Below are positions 26,051-35,461 of a stretch of 53,016 bases of DNA, piece by piece. A program made the translations under genes and the position numbers. The notes under the pieces are model-generated. The model saw only the letters and a program-made list of their open reading frames with translations. It did no database searches and was not told where the DNA came from. Source of the DNA: Paenibacillus alvei (GTDB lineage Bacteria; Bacillota; Bacilli; Paenibacillales; NBRC-103111); assembly GCA_945881905.1 (NCBI GenBank), contig CAMCVV010000012.1:1-53016 (forward strand). Direction: 5' to 3'. Position 1 is the stretch's first letter. Each line of letters begins with the position of its first letter.

Positions 26051-26929
26051 CTAATGAAGGACTTGCTTACGAAATTCACCTGGACTGTAACCCGTCTTCT
26101 CTTTATATACGCGAGAAAAATGATGGATATTGGCAAAACCACAAAAATCAGCAATTTCCTGCAAAGTCAAACTGCCACTTCTCAGCAACAATTCCGCATG
26201 TTGAACGCGTGATCGAAGCAAATATTGATGTGGGGAAATACCAAAGCTCTCTCGGAACACGGCTGTGAATCGTGAAGGAGAAAGCATAGCACGCTTCGCC
26301 ATATCTGCGACAGAGATCGGTTCGGAGAGATTGAAATTGATATAGGATGTCACCCAATTCAACATTTGCTCAGGAGGAGTCGGTACCTGTGTTTTGTCCA
26401 TGAATACATGGGCTAAGTCCAAAAACAATGAAGTCGCGATATGTTGGGATTGTAGCTCATAGAATGGGCCATGACGCTCCCAGATATCAATAAGTTTCAA
26501 TAACTGGTCTCGAAACAAAACCGGTTGCATGGGCACGAATTTGACAGGAATGTGGATATGTTCGATATCATTGATCCTTGGTTGCATCAAATGCATATGC
26601 GTTGACAAATCAGTCTGCCCTGTTTTGGTAATAAAACTTTGTTCTCTCAAAGGGTTATAGAAGAAATCGAGATGAGCAAACGGTGTAATCGTCTTGGTCT
26701 TACCTTCTAGCATCAACAAAGAACCCGGTTGAATTAGACAAAATTCCTTCTCCATACACTCATATTCCACATGATCGACGGTCGTGATCAACTGACCTTC
26801 TTGAACATAGATGAGTAAGTAATCCATGATTCTTCTTGGCCCTATTTTCCAGGGATACCTTACCGCAAATCCTACTTGGCGAACATACGGAACCAGAAGA
26901 AGATCTGATAACGATAACGAATTTGTCAT
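26051..26929 (-). CDS. AraC-family transcriptional regulator
   Basis: I choose ATG 26929, since GGGGAGG is 7 bases upstream; ATG 26935 would sit directly on it. About 292 residues. The N-terminal half is a cupin-like sensing domain (FCLIQPGSLLMLEGK, then ITPFAHLDFFYNP). The C-terminal ~100 residues form the double helix-turn-helix with ISVADMAKRAMLSPSRFTAV, FGISPHQYL and LQEIADFCGFANIHHFSRV. It is divergent from the ferritin-like gene, so that gene is its likely target. The ligand is unknown. Confidence 0.93.
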   Translation of the reverse strand: MTNSLSLSDLLLVPYVRQVGFAVRYPWKIGPRRIMDYLLIYVQEGQLITTVDHVEYECMEKEFCLIQPGSLLMLEGKTKTITPFAHLDFFYNPLREQSFITKTGQTDLSTHMHLMQPRINDIEHIHIPVKFVPMQPVLFRDQLLKLIDIWERHGPFYELQSQHIATSLFLDLAHVFMDKTQVPTPPEQMLNWVTSYINFNLSEPISVADMAKRAMLSPSRFTAVFRESFGISPHQYLLRSRVQHAELLLRSGSLTLQEIADFCGFANIHHFSRVYKEKTGYSPGEFRKQVLH

Positions 26930-27033
26930 ACACATACCTCCCCTTTCCTAGTAAAGTATCAAATATGTACATATTTTGCAATCATGCTGCAGTAGTTTTA
27001 GATAATTTAATCGTTATTTTCAGTAAAGACATA

Positions 27034-27070
27034 GACGCTCACTTGCTCTATGATCATTATTGTAAGCGTC
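27034..27070. promoter_or_regulatory. Interrupted inverted repeat in the araC / ferritin-like intergenic region
   Basis: GACGCT at 27034 and AGCGTC at 27065 form a 6-bp inverted repeat with a 25-base spacer, in the 185-bp divergent region. This could be an operator for the AraC regulator, but a short match like this may be chance. Confidence 0.25.
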
Positions 27071-27114
27071 ATCTCGTCGACGTATGTACGTTATGAAAGG
27101 GGAGGTTATGAAGT

Positions 27115-28485
27115 ATGAGCCGTATTCATCTTAATCATTTAGGTGTCCCACCATTAGCAGGCATTTGCAATTATGAAGAGGCTTGCATAGAAGGTTACAC
27201 AGTGGACGATAATGTTCATTTACTCAAAAGATATCATTATGTAAAGAAAAAACTACTTGATGTGTATGCAGCTCATCTCGCTTGCACGGCTGAATGGGAA
27301 ATTAAATGCGCGTTCAGTCTACACTTATGGTTAGAAGCAGAGCATAGCGCTACTCTTCGCAAAAGAGTTTCTGAAATGCGAGAACCCCCACTAGGTATAG
27401 ACAAAGTGCCTGATAACATGCTTGAAATCGTTATGGAAGAAGTCATCCGTGCGGAAACTACGTTGGAATTGCTGACGGGGATCTACATCGTCATTAAACC
27501 AGCCCTCTTACGCAGTATGCACAAGCATATCCGTGAAACGAATCCTATAGCAGACTTTCCAACCACTCGACTACTCAAACACATGTTAATGGATGAAGAA
27601 GAAATGGTAGCATGGGGAACGGTAGCCGTTCAAGCCTTGATCAAGACACCAGATGATCAAGAAATGTCAACAAACTGGTCTAACCATCTTTCAGGTTTAC
27701 TCCGCCAAGCTGGGGACATTCATGGAGATCATGATCTCGCACTAGCTAATCAGCATATGCAGATCACAACACGATATATAGGCGAACCCTATGAGATGGA
27801 TGTAACACCTAAGCGCGATCACAGATTCAAAGACAATTATAATCGATCTGCTACCTATGATGAATATTACCGCGACGAGAATCTGCAACCCGACGAACGT
27901 GTTTTTGCGTTGATCTACAAACGATTACGCGAAATGGACGTGCCTGAATGGATGGGACCAATCATCTATAAGACCAAAAACAAGCCATGGGAATATTATG
28001 TAGATCTCAGTCGTCAATTATGGGATGAAGCCCGACATGCAATGCTTGGGGAAATAGGCATGTACGCTCTAGGCATAGAGTTCTATAAATATCCAGTTGA
28101 TCTAAAATCATCCATGATTCTCAATACCCTGTGGACTCCAAAAGATGCTCACATCATTCTTTGGGGAATTGAACAATCTCTCATGAACAAAGAAACCGGA
28201 AAACGCAAAGAATGGCTAATCTCTCAGAATTCGGATATCGCGATCGGGAAATTAATTCAAGATTATGATTGGGCTGACGAAGTGCTACATGCACAATTCG
28301 GTAGAAAATGGCTATTACCTGAGTATGCCCATCAAGAGGAATTATCTTCATATTTCAATACAATTTTCCCGAAATGGAAAGCACAATCTTTGGAAGAAAC
28401 TGAAGCACTCTCCGAACAAAAGCCCTGGTGGTCAGAATTTGTTGCAGAAGCTCGAAGAAATCGAGAGACACGAACAAGCCAATAA
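27115..28485 (+). CDS. Ferritin-like (putative dimetal) protein, two-half architecture, unknown family
   Basis: The 456-residue cytoplasmic protein has no signal peptide or membrane helix and follows a strong GGGGAGG site. It shows carboxylate/His helix motifs of the ferritin-like superfamily: E74-A-E76-H77, E114, H156 with D160-E161-E162 in the first half. In the second half are D304-E305-A-R-H308 and D388-E389-x-x-H392. DEARH is common in DUF455/MiaE-type ferritin-like proteins, but the length is greater, and I cannot name a family. A diiron or dimanganese oxidase, oxygenase or deacylase-like role is inference. Two AraC regulators flank it; a terminator follows the gene. Confidence 0.6.
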   Translation: MSRIHLNHLGVPPLAGICNYEEACIEGYTVDDNVHLLKRYHYVKKKLLDVYAAHLACTAEWEIKCAFSLHLWLEAEHSATLRKRVSEMREPPLGIDKVPDNMLEIVMEEVIRAETTLELLTGIYIVIKPALLRSMHKHIRETNPIADFPTTRLLKHMLMDEEEMVAWGTVAVQALIKTPDDQEMSTNWSNHLSGLLRQAGDIHGDHDLALANQHMQITTRYIGEPYEMDVTPKRDHRFKDNYNRSATYDEYYRDENLQPDERVFALIYKRLREMDVPEWMGPIIYKTKNKPWEYYVDLSRQLWDEARHAMLGEIGMYALGIEFYKYPVDLKSSMILNTLWTPKDAHIILWGIEQSLMNKETGKRKEWLISQNSDIAIGKLIQDYDWADEVLHAQFGRKWLLPEYAHQEELSSYFNTIFPKWKAQSLEETEALSEQKPWWSEFVAEARRNRETRTSQ

Positions 28486-28507
28486 ACAAATCATGAATCT
28501 ACCAGAC

Positions 28508-28549
28508 AACATACAAGAATGTCTCATTCTCTTGTGTGTTGTTTTGGGT
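28508..28549 (+). terminator. Rho-independent terminator after the ferritin-like gene
   Basis: AACATACAAGAATG, a TCT loop and CATTCTcTTGTGTGTT form a 14-bp stem with one bulged C and one G-T pair, followed by GTTTTGGGTTTG. It starts 22 bases past the stop codon. Confidence 0.75.
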
Positions 28550-28682
28550 TTGTTGAATAATGAGTAGTTCATGTCCTGAAGCAAACAGTGGTATACTGAA
28601 TGAGTAATCTACCTATCCATACGTTGTGCTGCACGCATATACCAGGATCGATTCATATTCCCTACACTTGAGGAGAACGTCG

Positions 28683-29558
28683 ATGATTAAGCCAGGAGAA
28701 CTGATCAAGCACTTCAATGAAATGGTATTCACCCTACAGCTCGTCGGACATACGAAATGTGATCCCGCGTGGAATAAACCACCTAAACAGCATCAGTTCT
28801 ATTCATTCTGGCTGGTATCCACAGGGAAAGGAAGATTCATCTTGGATGGACATAGCCATGTAGCAGAACCCGGCAAGCTATTCGTGATTGTGCCTGGTAC
28901 TGTATTCGAACGGATCCCTGATCCGGCAGAACCCTTAGCCTATTATTTCGTGAGATTCGGAGCTGCGGGTGCTTCAGAAGAAGCAGGAATATGGGAGTTC
29001 GAGACCACACTGCATGATTCTTTTCCACTGCAAGGGGAATATACGCTACAGAATGCACCGGTCATCATCAATCTATTTGAACAACTCCATTATTTGTGGC
29101 AACGAAGAGGTCATATGGTGGCAATGCGGAGGAAAATCTTATTCTATGAGCTATTGTTGGCGATTGCACATGACTTCCGTGCACAATCTGTGACAGGTAA
29201 TACAACACTCGCTATCGAACATACGATTGAATACATGGTTAACCATTATTATGAAGATTTGAATTTAGTGCAATTAGCTCAGATGGCAGGCCTAAGTCCA
29301 AGTCATTATTCGCGTTTATTCAAGAAATATGCTGGACATAGTCCAATGGATTATTTAGCACATCTCCGTATGGACCGTGCAAAGGAATTGATCTCTTTAT
29401 CTGATTATCGGTTCAAAGCGATCAGTCATAGTGTCGGGTATATGGACGAATTTTATTTCAGTCGGTTGTTCAAAAAAAATCGTCGGGATGTCACCATCTG
29501 TCTATGCAAGGAAACACGCGAATCCTGTGAAAACCTAGAAGTGAACCCCGTCGTCTAG
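28683..29558 (+). CDS. AraC-family regulator with a 3' frameshift at an A8 run
   Basis: ATG 28683 follows GAGGAG by 7 bases; earlier open frame is not coding. The N-terminal cupin domain has PGKLFVIVPGTVFERIPD, and the C-terminal helix-turn-helix has LNLVQLAQMAGLSPSHYS, AGHSPMDYLAHLR and AISHSVGYMDEFYFS. After SRLFKK the frame gives RRDVTICLCKE, which does not fit. Removing one A from the run at 29472-29479 gives IVGMSPSVYARKHANP, the proper AraC ending, with stop TAG at 29536-29538. So the real gene ends at 29538. Either an assembly error, a mutation, or slippage at the homopolymer explains this. Confidence 0.85.
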   Translation: MIKPGELIKHFNEMVFTLQLVGHTKCDPAWNKPPKQHQFYSFWLVSTGKGRFILDGHSHVAEPGKLFVIVPGTVFERIPDPAEPLAYYFVRFGAAGASEEAGIWEFETTLHDSFPLQGEYTLQNAPVIINLFEQLHYLWQRRGHMVAMRRKILFYELLLAIAHDFRAQSVTGNTTLAIEHTIEYMVNHYYEDLNLVQLAQMAGLSPSHYSRLFKKYAGHSPMDYLAHLRMDRAKELISLSDYRFKAISHSVGYMDEFYFSRLFKKNRRDVTICLCKETRESCENLEVNPVV

Positions 29559-29607
29559 CGAGATAACTGACAGATCATCTAATTCGACATCCGATTAGTA
29601 ACCCGAC

Positions 29608-31443
29608 TTACTCGATATACCCTTTACCCAGTGAATGTCGATACAACTCTTCATAATACCCCTGTTGTTCAATGAGTTGCGTATGTGTACCTTCTTCGAC
29701 AATTTCCCCATGGCGCATCACGATGATGCGGTCGGCTTGCATGATCGTCGATAATCGATGAGCAATTACAATCGTCGTTCGACCTGTAGCTGCAAGTTGC
29801 AGTGCAGATTGAATGAACTGCTCTGTGTAGGAATCGATATTGGCCGTCGCTTCGTCGAGAATCAGGATTTTCGGTTGGAACACAAGAATGCGAGCAAACG
29901 AAATGAGCTGTCGCTCTCCTGAAGATAGTCCGCTTCCTCGTTCTGACAACACCGTATCATAGCCATCTTTCAAACGCGCCACCAAGTGTCCTGCTCCTAC
30001 GAATTCACATGCTTCTATCACAGATTCACGTGATATCGATTCATCGAACATCCGTATATTATCCATAATGCTTCCCGAATACAAGTACGGCTCTTGCTGT
30101 ACAAGTCCGATCATCCGATGCAGCGTTGCTTGCGGGATATCACGAATATCGATGCCATCGATTTGGATGCTTCCACGTTTCACATCATAGAATCGACAGA
30201 GTAAACTAATCAGCGAGGTTTTCCCTGCACCTGTTGTGCCTACTACACCGATCATCTCACCTGGTTGAATATGCAGATTCAAGTTGTGAATCACTGGCGT
30301 ACTAGAAACATACCCGAAATGCACGTGTTCGAAATCAATCTTCCCTTGTACTGTAGATATATCGACATCCTTCGTTGCTCTAGCATCAACCACATCAGGT
30401 GTAATCGAGAAAATACTCCAAATCCGATGTACCGATACGATTGCAGCTTGTAGCATATTCCATTGTTGTGTAATCGTATTGATCGGTTGAAAGAACATCC
30501 GAATATATATGATAAATGCATACAACACTCCGAATTGAATCGACGTATCGAGAACGGCTCGACCCCCGATCCACACGATAAAAGCAATCGATAAGTTCCC
30601 GATAATATCGAACGTCCGGTTGAATAGAACTGTTGTGCGAATCTCTCTGAGGTTGGCTTTGAGATAAGCTTGATTGCGATAAGTAAACTGACTCTGTTGT
30701 ACTTTCTCTTGATGGAACGCTTGGATGAGATTCATCCCTGCCAAATTCTCCGCCACGAAGGAAATCAATCGAGAGTAACTCGTCCGCGCCAGTTGATACG
30801 TCACCACCATGTATTTACGAAATGAAATTGCAATCACAATGATAATCGGTAACACGATCAAGCAGAATAGCGTCAACTTCACATCTAATTGAAACATCAG
30901 CACAATAATAAAACACAGCGTCAATCCATCTCGCAACATACTCAATAACACTTGATTAAAAAACTGGTTAATCGCTTCCGTATCGCTCGATACATGCGTA
31001 ATCAGACTTCCGCTCGGTACTTTATCGAAATAAGACATCGATTGTTTAGAGATATGGACGAATAAATCCTTGCGAATCTTACTCACGATTCCTTGACCTG
31101 CGCGTTGCAGTAAATTGTTCTGTAGATAACTAAAGATCAGATTGATCCCTGCTAATCCTAAGTAGGCGACACAAATAATCATTAAGATGCCTAATTCAGC
31201 ATTCCCTTGAAGTAAATAATCATCGATGGCTACCTTCACCAGAAGAGGCTGAACAAGCTCGGCGCTTACAGCAAACACAATACAGATCAATAAATACACG
31301 AACGTGCGTGAATAAGGCAACACATAAGGCAACAGTACGCGTATCGCTGAAGTAAACGTCATCGTGCGTTTCGTGCTCACATCTCGTTCGAGTGAGCTGT
31401 CCATCGAATCTTCTATTGTGATCTGCGATCGATTTTTCTGCAA
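29608..31443 (-). CDS. ABC exporter half-transporter with canonical ATPase site (YfiC-like)
   Basis: I choose TTG 31443, with GGAGG about 8 bases upstream; the frame is open to 31485. About 611 residues. It has six membrane helices in the first ~330 residues. The ATPase has Walker A GTTGAGKTS, Q-loop VQQEPYLYSG, signature LSSGERQLISFARIL, Walker B ILILDEATANID and IAHRLST. The catalytic Glu is present. With the half encoded upstream (31626-33383) it makes a heterodimeric exporter of the YfiB/YfiC or BmrCD type. The substrate is probably drugs, lipids or peptides. Confidence 0.93.
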   Translation of the reverse strand: MQKNRSQITIEDSMDSSLERDVSTKRTMTFTSAIRVLLPYVLPYSRTFVYLLICIVFAVSAELVQPLLVKVAIDDYLLQGNAELGILMIICVAYLGLAGINLIFSYLQNNLLQRAGQGIVSKIRKDLFVHISKQSMSYFDKVPSGSLITHVSSDTEAINQFFNQVLLSMLRDGLTLCFIIVLMFQLDVKLTLFCLIVLPIIIVIAISFRKYMVVTYQLARTSYSRLISFVAENLAGMNLIQAFHQEKVQQSQFTYRNQAYLKANLREIRTTVLFNRTFDIIGNLSIAFIVWIGGRAVLDTSIQFGVLYAFIIYIRMFFQPINTITQQWNMLQAAIVSVHRIWSIFSITPDVVDARATKDVDISTVQGKIDFEHVHFGYVSSTPVIHNLNLHIQPGEMIGVVGTTGAGKTSLISLLCRFYDVKRGSIQIDGIDIRDIPQATLHRMIGLVQQEPYLYSGSIMDNIRMFDESISRESVIEACEFVGAGHLVARLKDGYDTVLSERGSGLSSGERQLISFARILVFQPKILILDEATANIDSYTEQFIQSALQLAATGRTTIVIAHRLSTIMQADRIIVMRHGEIVEEGTHTQLIEQQGYYEELYRHSLGKGYIE

Positions 31444-31517
31444 AATGACTGTCCTCCACTGTCGAAATGTATCTCGTTTCTCCAAGTCTCTTGCAAGGAG
31501 TGAACGCGTACTTGGTT

Positions 31518-31632
31518 CGGTTATGCGACGTGCTATGTAGAAACTTCATTCGGTTATGCGACGCTATATAGATAATTCATTCGGTTATGCGACGCTATAC
31601 GGATAATTCATTCGGTTATGCGACGCTATACG
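31518..31632. repeat. About 31-bp direct repeat between the exporter genes
   Basis: The motif ttcggttatgcgacg recurs with starts at 31516, 31549, 31580 and 31611, i.e. spacings of 33, 31 and 31. The units between agree closely (ctatacggataattca). The right-most unit overlaps the stop codon of the upstream exporter gene at 31626-31628, so the block sits in the gap between two coupled genes. Confidence 0.9.
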
Positions 31633-33383
31633 TGTGTACTTGGCTCAGCTACTGGCGCTTCTTGAATCGCATGCAGTGTTGCATAGATGCCTGGTTGCTG
31701 CTGCAGTTCGCTATGCGTACCTCTTTGGACAATTCGACCTTCGTCCATCACGATAATCAGATCAGCATGTTTGATCGCACTGATGCGATGCGCGATAATC
31801 AGTGTGGTCAAGTTCTTACGTGCTTTTTGCAATTCGGCAATGATCTCATTCTCCGTCACCGCGTCTACAGAACTCACACTGTCGTCGAGTATCATGATCG
31901 GCGAATCCTTGATTAACCCTCTAGCCAATGATGTCCGTTGCTTCTGCCCACCTGATAAGGTCACGCCTCGCTCCCCTAACTTGGTATCGAACTGCTCCGG
32001 CATCTCTGCGATATTTCCATAGATGTGTGCTTGCCTCGCTGCTTCTTCGACATAAGCAAGTGCTGTGTCTCTACGATAGAATGCAATATTGTGCCGAATC
32101 GACATACTGAAGAGAAACCCATCCTGAGGCACATATGCGATCTGGTCACGAATACATTCTAATGTCATGTCACGAATATCTGTATCGCCGATCCATAGGG
32201 TACCTGCAGGCGGGTCATAGATACGAAGCAATAGCTTCATGAGCGTGGTTTTGCCACTACCTGTTTTGCCGATGATGCCTATCGTCGTACCTGCTTCAAT
32301 ATGCAAATTCACATCGTGTAATGCTGCTATACTCGAATCTGGATAAGTAAAAGATAAATGCTTGAAATGAATCCCTTGATGGTGTAAATCGAACGATGTC
32401 GCTTCGAGCTTCTCTTGTATCTCTGACTTCTTCGTCAACAACGTATTCAATCGTTCTAACGAAGCTTTGGATCGTTGCATCGTATTGATCACATTCCCAA
32501 TCTGCTGAAGCGGATTAATCAATAGACGTATGTATAGCGTCAAAGCAATGAAATCACCGATCGATATCTGATTACGCATCGTCATATAACCACCTAAACC
32601 AATCGTGATGATCAATGAGAATGCGCCGATGAACGGAATTAATGCTTGGAATAACGAAGAAATGCGAACCAAATGCAATTGATTGTCGCGAAGCGTATCT
32701 ACAGTTCGACTGAATCTTTGGTACATCATCGGCTCAACTGCAAATTTCTTCGTCACGCGAATGCCACCGAATTGCTCTTCAGCAGACTCTGTCATTGCCC
32801 CCAGCGACTGCTGAACCTTCAACGAACGTTTGCGAATGACGGGTCCGAATCGGATGACCATCCAAGGAATGAAGAGAAGCGGAAGCACACAAGCAAGAAT
32901 CAAGAACACAGGAATATCACTGATCAGCATCATGATAATTGCAGATAACAACAGCATGATCGAGTTTGCGGCTTGGTTAACTCCCATTGAGATGGATTCT
33001 CTGACAGATGTCACATCATTCATGACATAACTCAGAAGCTTACCGACCCCGTTCTTGGAATAAAAGCTTTCGCTTAAAGTTGTGAAGTGATCGAATAATC
33101 GTTTGCGTGTGAAATATTCAAAAATGCGCCCGACATACATGATATGAAATTGACCGATTCCTGCTAATAGGACGAATGTAACGCCAACTGCAATGAGGAG
33201 CATACTATAGTCGATGATGCCTGGCTGTGTCAATTGGCCTTGTGCCAACTCATCAGTGAAATTACCGAGTAAGCGCGGGAAGTAAGCTTGCACCAAATTG
33301 GCCATCGCAATAAACGAAATACCCGATACATAGATGTACCATTTTGCTTTGATAAATTCAGTAAGCAACTGTGTAGACTTCAA
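31626..33383 (-). CDS. ABC exporter half-transporter with degenerate ATPase site (YfiB-like)
   Basis: The 585-residue half-transporter has six helices, Walker A GKTGSGKTT, signature LSGGQKQRTSLARGL and H-loop IAHRISA. In Walker B the sequence is IMILDDSVSSVD, so Asp replaces the catalytic Glu. Such a site is typical of the degenerate partner in heterodimeric exporters. The start is TTG 33383 with AGGAAG about 10 bases upstream. The pair is the last part of the minus-strand run that begins with the small ORFs. Confidence 0.93.
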   Translation of the reverse strand: MKSTQLLTEFIKAKWYIYVSGISFIAMANLVQAYFPRLLGNFTDELAQGQLTQPGIIDYSMLLIAVGVTFVLLAGIGQFHIMYVGRIFEYFTRKRLFDHFTTLSESFYSKNGVGKLLSYVMNDVTSVRESISMGVNQAANSIMLLLSAIIMMLISDIPVFLILACVLPLLFIPWMVIRFGPVIRKRSLKVQQSLGAMTESAEEQFGGIRVTKKFAVEPMMYQRFSRTVDTLRDNQLHLVRISSLFQALIPFIGAFSLIITIGLGGYMTMRNQISIGDFIALTLYIRLLINPLQQIGNVINTMQRSKASLERLNTLLTKKSEIQEKLEATSFDLHHQGIHFKHLSFTYPDSSIAALHDVNLHIEAGTTIGIIGKTGSGKTTLMKLLLRIYDPPAGTLWIGDTDIRDMTLECIRDQIAYVPQDGFLFSMSIRHNIAFYRRDTALAYVEEAARQAHIYGNIAEMPEQFDTKLGERGVTLSGGQKQRTSLARGLIKDSPIMILDDSVSSVDAVTENEIIAELQKARKNLTTLIIAHRISAIKHADLIIVMDEGRIVQRGTHSELQQQPGIYATLHAIQEAPVAEPSTHV

Positions 33384-33723
33384 ACAACTTCACTTCCTCA
33401 TTCATATATGGAGTACCGATTCATCGAGCATTCGCTTATAGAACATCAGCACATTGAGTAACAAGCCTATTGACGATCTCTATGGATTTGCGCTTCTGCA
33501 ACATAGAATACCATGTTCAATTACACGATACCATGGATAAGCCTCTTATAAAGCATGGACTATCTTGCTATGATCTTTTGACTAGACTTAGACGCTCGAT
33601 CGGAAGTCTCGAGCACGAAATCGATGAATCAGTAACAGAATTGTAATCGATGAATCAGGCACAGATATGGCTCATCGCACTCGATCTAGCAGAACACTAG
33701 CAAGTTCATCCCTGAACATCCCA
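33384..33723. other. 340-bp intergenic region
   Basis: No gene is visible between the ATP-grasp gene and the exporter. A direct repeat, aatcgatgaatcag, occurs at 33619 and 33645 (26 bases apart). The minus-strand promoter for the exporter should lie here, but I could not fix it. Confidence 0.4.
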
Positions 33724-34731
33724 TCAGATTCGAGTCATACGGATATCTTTGTACGACTTCACGCCAAATTGTTCGAGTACGATTCCTGCATCTGTTTCCT
33801 CGTTATGTAACCATTTCACTATAGCAAGTGGCAAATTCACGCCAGCGAGATGGCTGAAGGGATACCCTCCTCCAAATCGTGCATTCAGTTCTAAGATGTA
33901 GCACGTATTCCCATCTACACATACATCCACGTCCATATTGCCGACATGATGAAGCTTCTGGCTGATGCGTTTGCCTATTTGTTTCAACTCAGGATGATCC
34001 ACGGTTTCCGCACAATCCGTCTCACCTGATCTCATGGCATACTTGATCTTGACGATTGCATTCTGGTATACCCCTTCGAGATTGTTGATGATATCTATTC
34101 CATACTCTTGGCCGTTTATTTTCTCTTGCAAGATGACAGGATGGTCTAAATCTATGGATGAAGCATAGCCCATAGCGCTATGGTGTATCATTGATTTCAC
34201 TTTTCGATAGAAGACACGAAGTTCTTCTTCATTCTCTGCTTCATACACTCCTATAGATCCCATACCCCATCGCGGCTTGACGATGATCGGATATGTCAGT
34301 CGTTGCTGATCGACTTGAACGATCACCTGTTCCAAAGACACATAGGTACGGGGTACATCAAACCCGTGTTGACTCAAAAATAAGTATGTTTGCCATTTAT
34401 CATTACAGATGTGAATCACTTCTTCATCCGAGACAATTACCTTAGTTCCGATCTGAGCGAATGTGTGTTTGTTCGCAGCTAATCGAGGTAAATCCATATC
34501 TAAGAGTGGAATAATTGCATCGATCTGATGCTTCAGACAATATTCGAGTAAGAACGGGATGTAGGACTCTTCATAGATGTATGGCGTCACCACACTTCGG
34601 TCTGCTTGAACAAAAGCAGGGGACATCGAAGTGCTATTGGATACATGCACTTCACCCAGATCTTGCATCACTTGCTTGAAGTATTCAACTATATAACTAC
34701 GCCTACCTACTGAAGTCAATAAAATGTTCAT
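33724..34731 (-). CDS. ATP-grasp ligase (carbamoyl-phosphate-synthase-like)
   Basis: The start at ATG 34731 follows GAGGAG by 5 bases; the 15 codons upstream are not coding. The 335-residue protein has a pre-ATP-grasp domain (MNILLTSVGRRSYIVEYF), ATP-binding segments PIIVKPRWGMGSIGVY and VILQEKINGQEYGIDII, and a metal-binding end VCVDGNTCYILELNARFGGG with NAR. It joins a carboxylate to an amine, thiol or similar acceptor using ATP; the substrate is unknown. Related genes are found in cell-surface polymer and peptide-modification loci. Here it precedes exporter genes. Confidence 0.88.
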   Translation of the reverse strand: MNILLTSVGRRSYIVEYFKQVMQDLGEVHVSNSTSMSPAFVQADRSVVTPYIYEESYIPFLLEYCLKHQIDAIIPLLDMDLPRLAANKHTFAQIGTKVIVSDEEVIHICNDKWQTYLFLSQHGFDVPRTYVSLEQVIVQVDQQRLTYPIIVKPRWGMGSIGVYEAENEEELRVFYRKVKSMIHHSAMGYASSIDLDHPVILQEKINGQEYGIDIINNLEGVYQNAIVKIKYAMRSGETDCAETVDHPELKQIGKRISQKLHHVGNMDVDVCVDGNTCYILELNARFGGGYPFSHLAGVNLPLAIVKWLHNEETDAGIVLEQFGVKSYKDIRMTRI

Positions 34732-34913
34732 GTTGTCTCCTCTCGACGAAGGATTGTTCGTTGTCGATAGCTGCATAGCGAAGTGTTCATTTCATGAATA
34801 CTCCTGCAGATCACCTTAATGATACATGAGTTTTTCGTTTTATGTTAGTAGAGCCTCTGTTGTGTGTTCAATCTGAAAGCTTGTCGAGATTTATTGGATA
34901 TCATGAAAGATTG

Positions 34914-35168
34914 TTATGCATTCGATTGGAATCTTGATGCGACTGACTGCTTAGGCGCAGTATCGAACCACGATCCGTCGATCCGTATAAGATGACCGTC
35001 TGCAGAAACCATCGGGGAATCGTTAGACGACTTTAAGTGACTGCAACCACGCAGAAAAAGCATCGGGATCCCATCTTGCACGAGACGATGCTTCAACGAT
35101 ATGAAATTCACGATCTGACGAATCATGTTATGTATATACGATACATCCTCATCTTGCGAAATATTCAT
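34914..35168 (-). CDS. Small protein, unknown (84 residues)
   Basis: ATG at 35168 overlaps the stop of the 34-residue ORF by 4 bases (ATGA), suggesting translational coupling. The product starts MNISQDEDVSYIHNMIRQIV and ends in a polar tail. I see no signal peptide, helix for the membrane, or known motif. It has a Cys at about residue 42 (LRGCSH). It could be a peptide precursor, a small regulator or a false ORF. Confidence 0.45.
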   Translation of the reverse strand: MNISQDEDVSYIHNMIRQIVNFISLKHRLVQDGIPMLFLRGCSHLKSSNDSPMVSADGHLIRIDGSWFDTAPKQSVASRFQSNA

Positions 35169-35269
35169 TCTTTGTCTGAGTGAGTTTCTAGTTGATCTAA
35201 GTATTCAAGTAATGGGTCTGCATTGTACCCTTGGGATTTCAGCCATTCGATGATGTGTTCGATATCCAT
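35165..35269 (-). CDS. 34-residue acidic micro-protein
   Basis: ATG 35269 has AAAGGGG about 8 bases upstream. The product is MDIEHIIEWLKSQGYNADPL... with a strongly acidic composition, ending HSDKE. A frame upstream to 35377 exists but lacks a good start. It is coupled by ATGA to the next gene. It is not a family I recognise; the good ribosome-binding site and coupling are the support. Confidence 0.45.
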   Translation of the reverse strand: MDIEHIIEWLKSQGYNADPLLEYLDQLETHSDKE

Positions 35270-35461
35270 TGACATGACCCCTTTCAATCTAGGGATCATC
35301 CTGAAGTCTGCGAGGAATCGCATTCCCTTGATATCCACACCCATGCTACCTGATGCTGGACATGGTGCATACTGCATACTGCGGTGAGATGGATAGTAGC
35401 CCCGATCACCGAACCTCCTCAGAAGCCCTATAACACTTGCAAGCTCTCAATCCAATTCGCC

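Noticed and set aside
34914-35269. Toxin-antitoxin pair
   Set aside because: Two small overlapping genes look like one in size, but neither has a recognisable toxin or DNA-binding motif.
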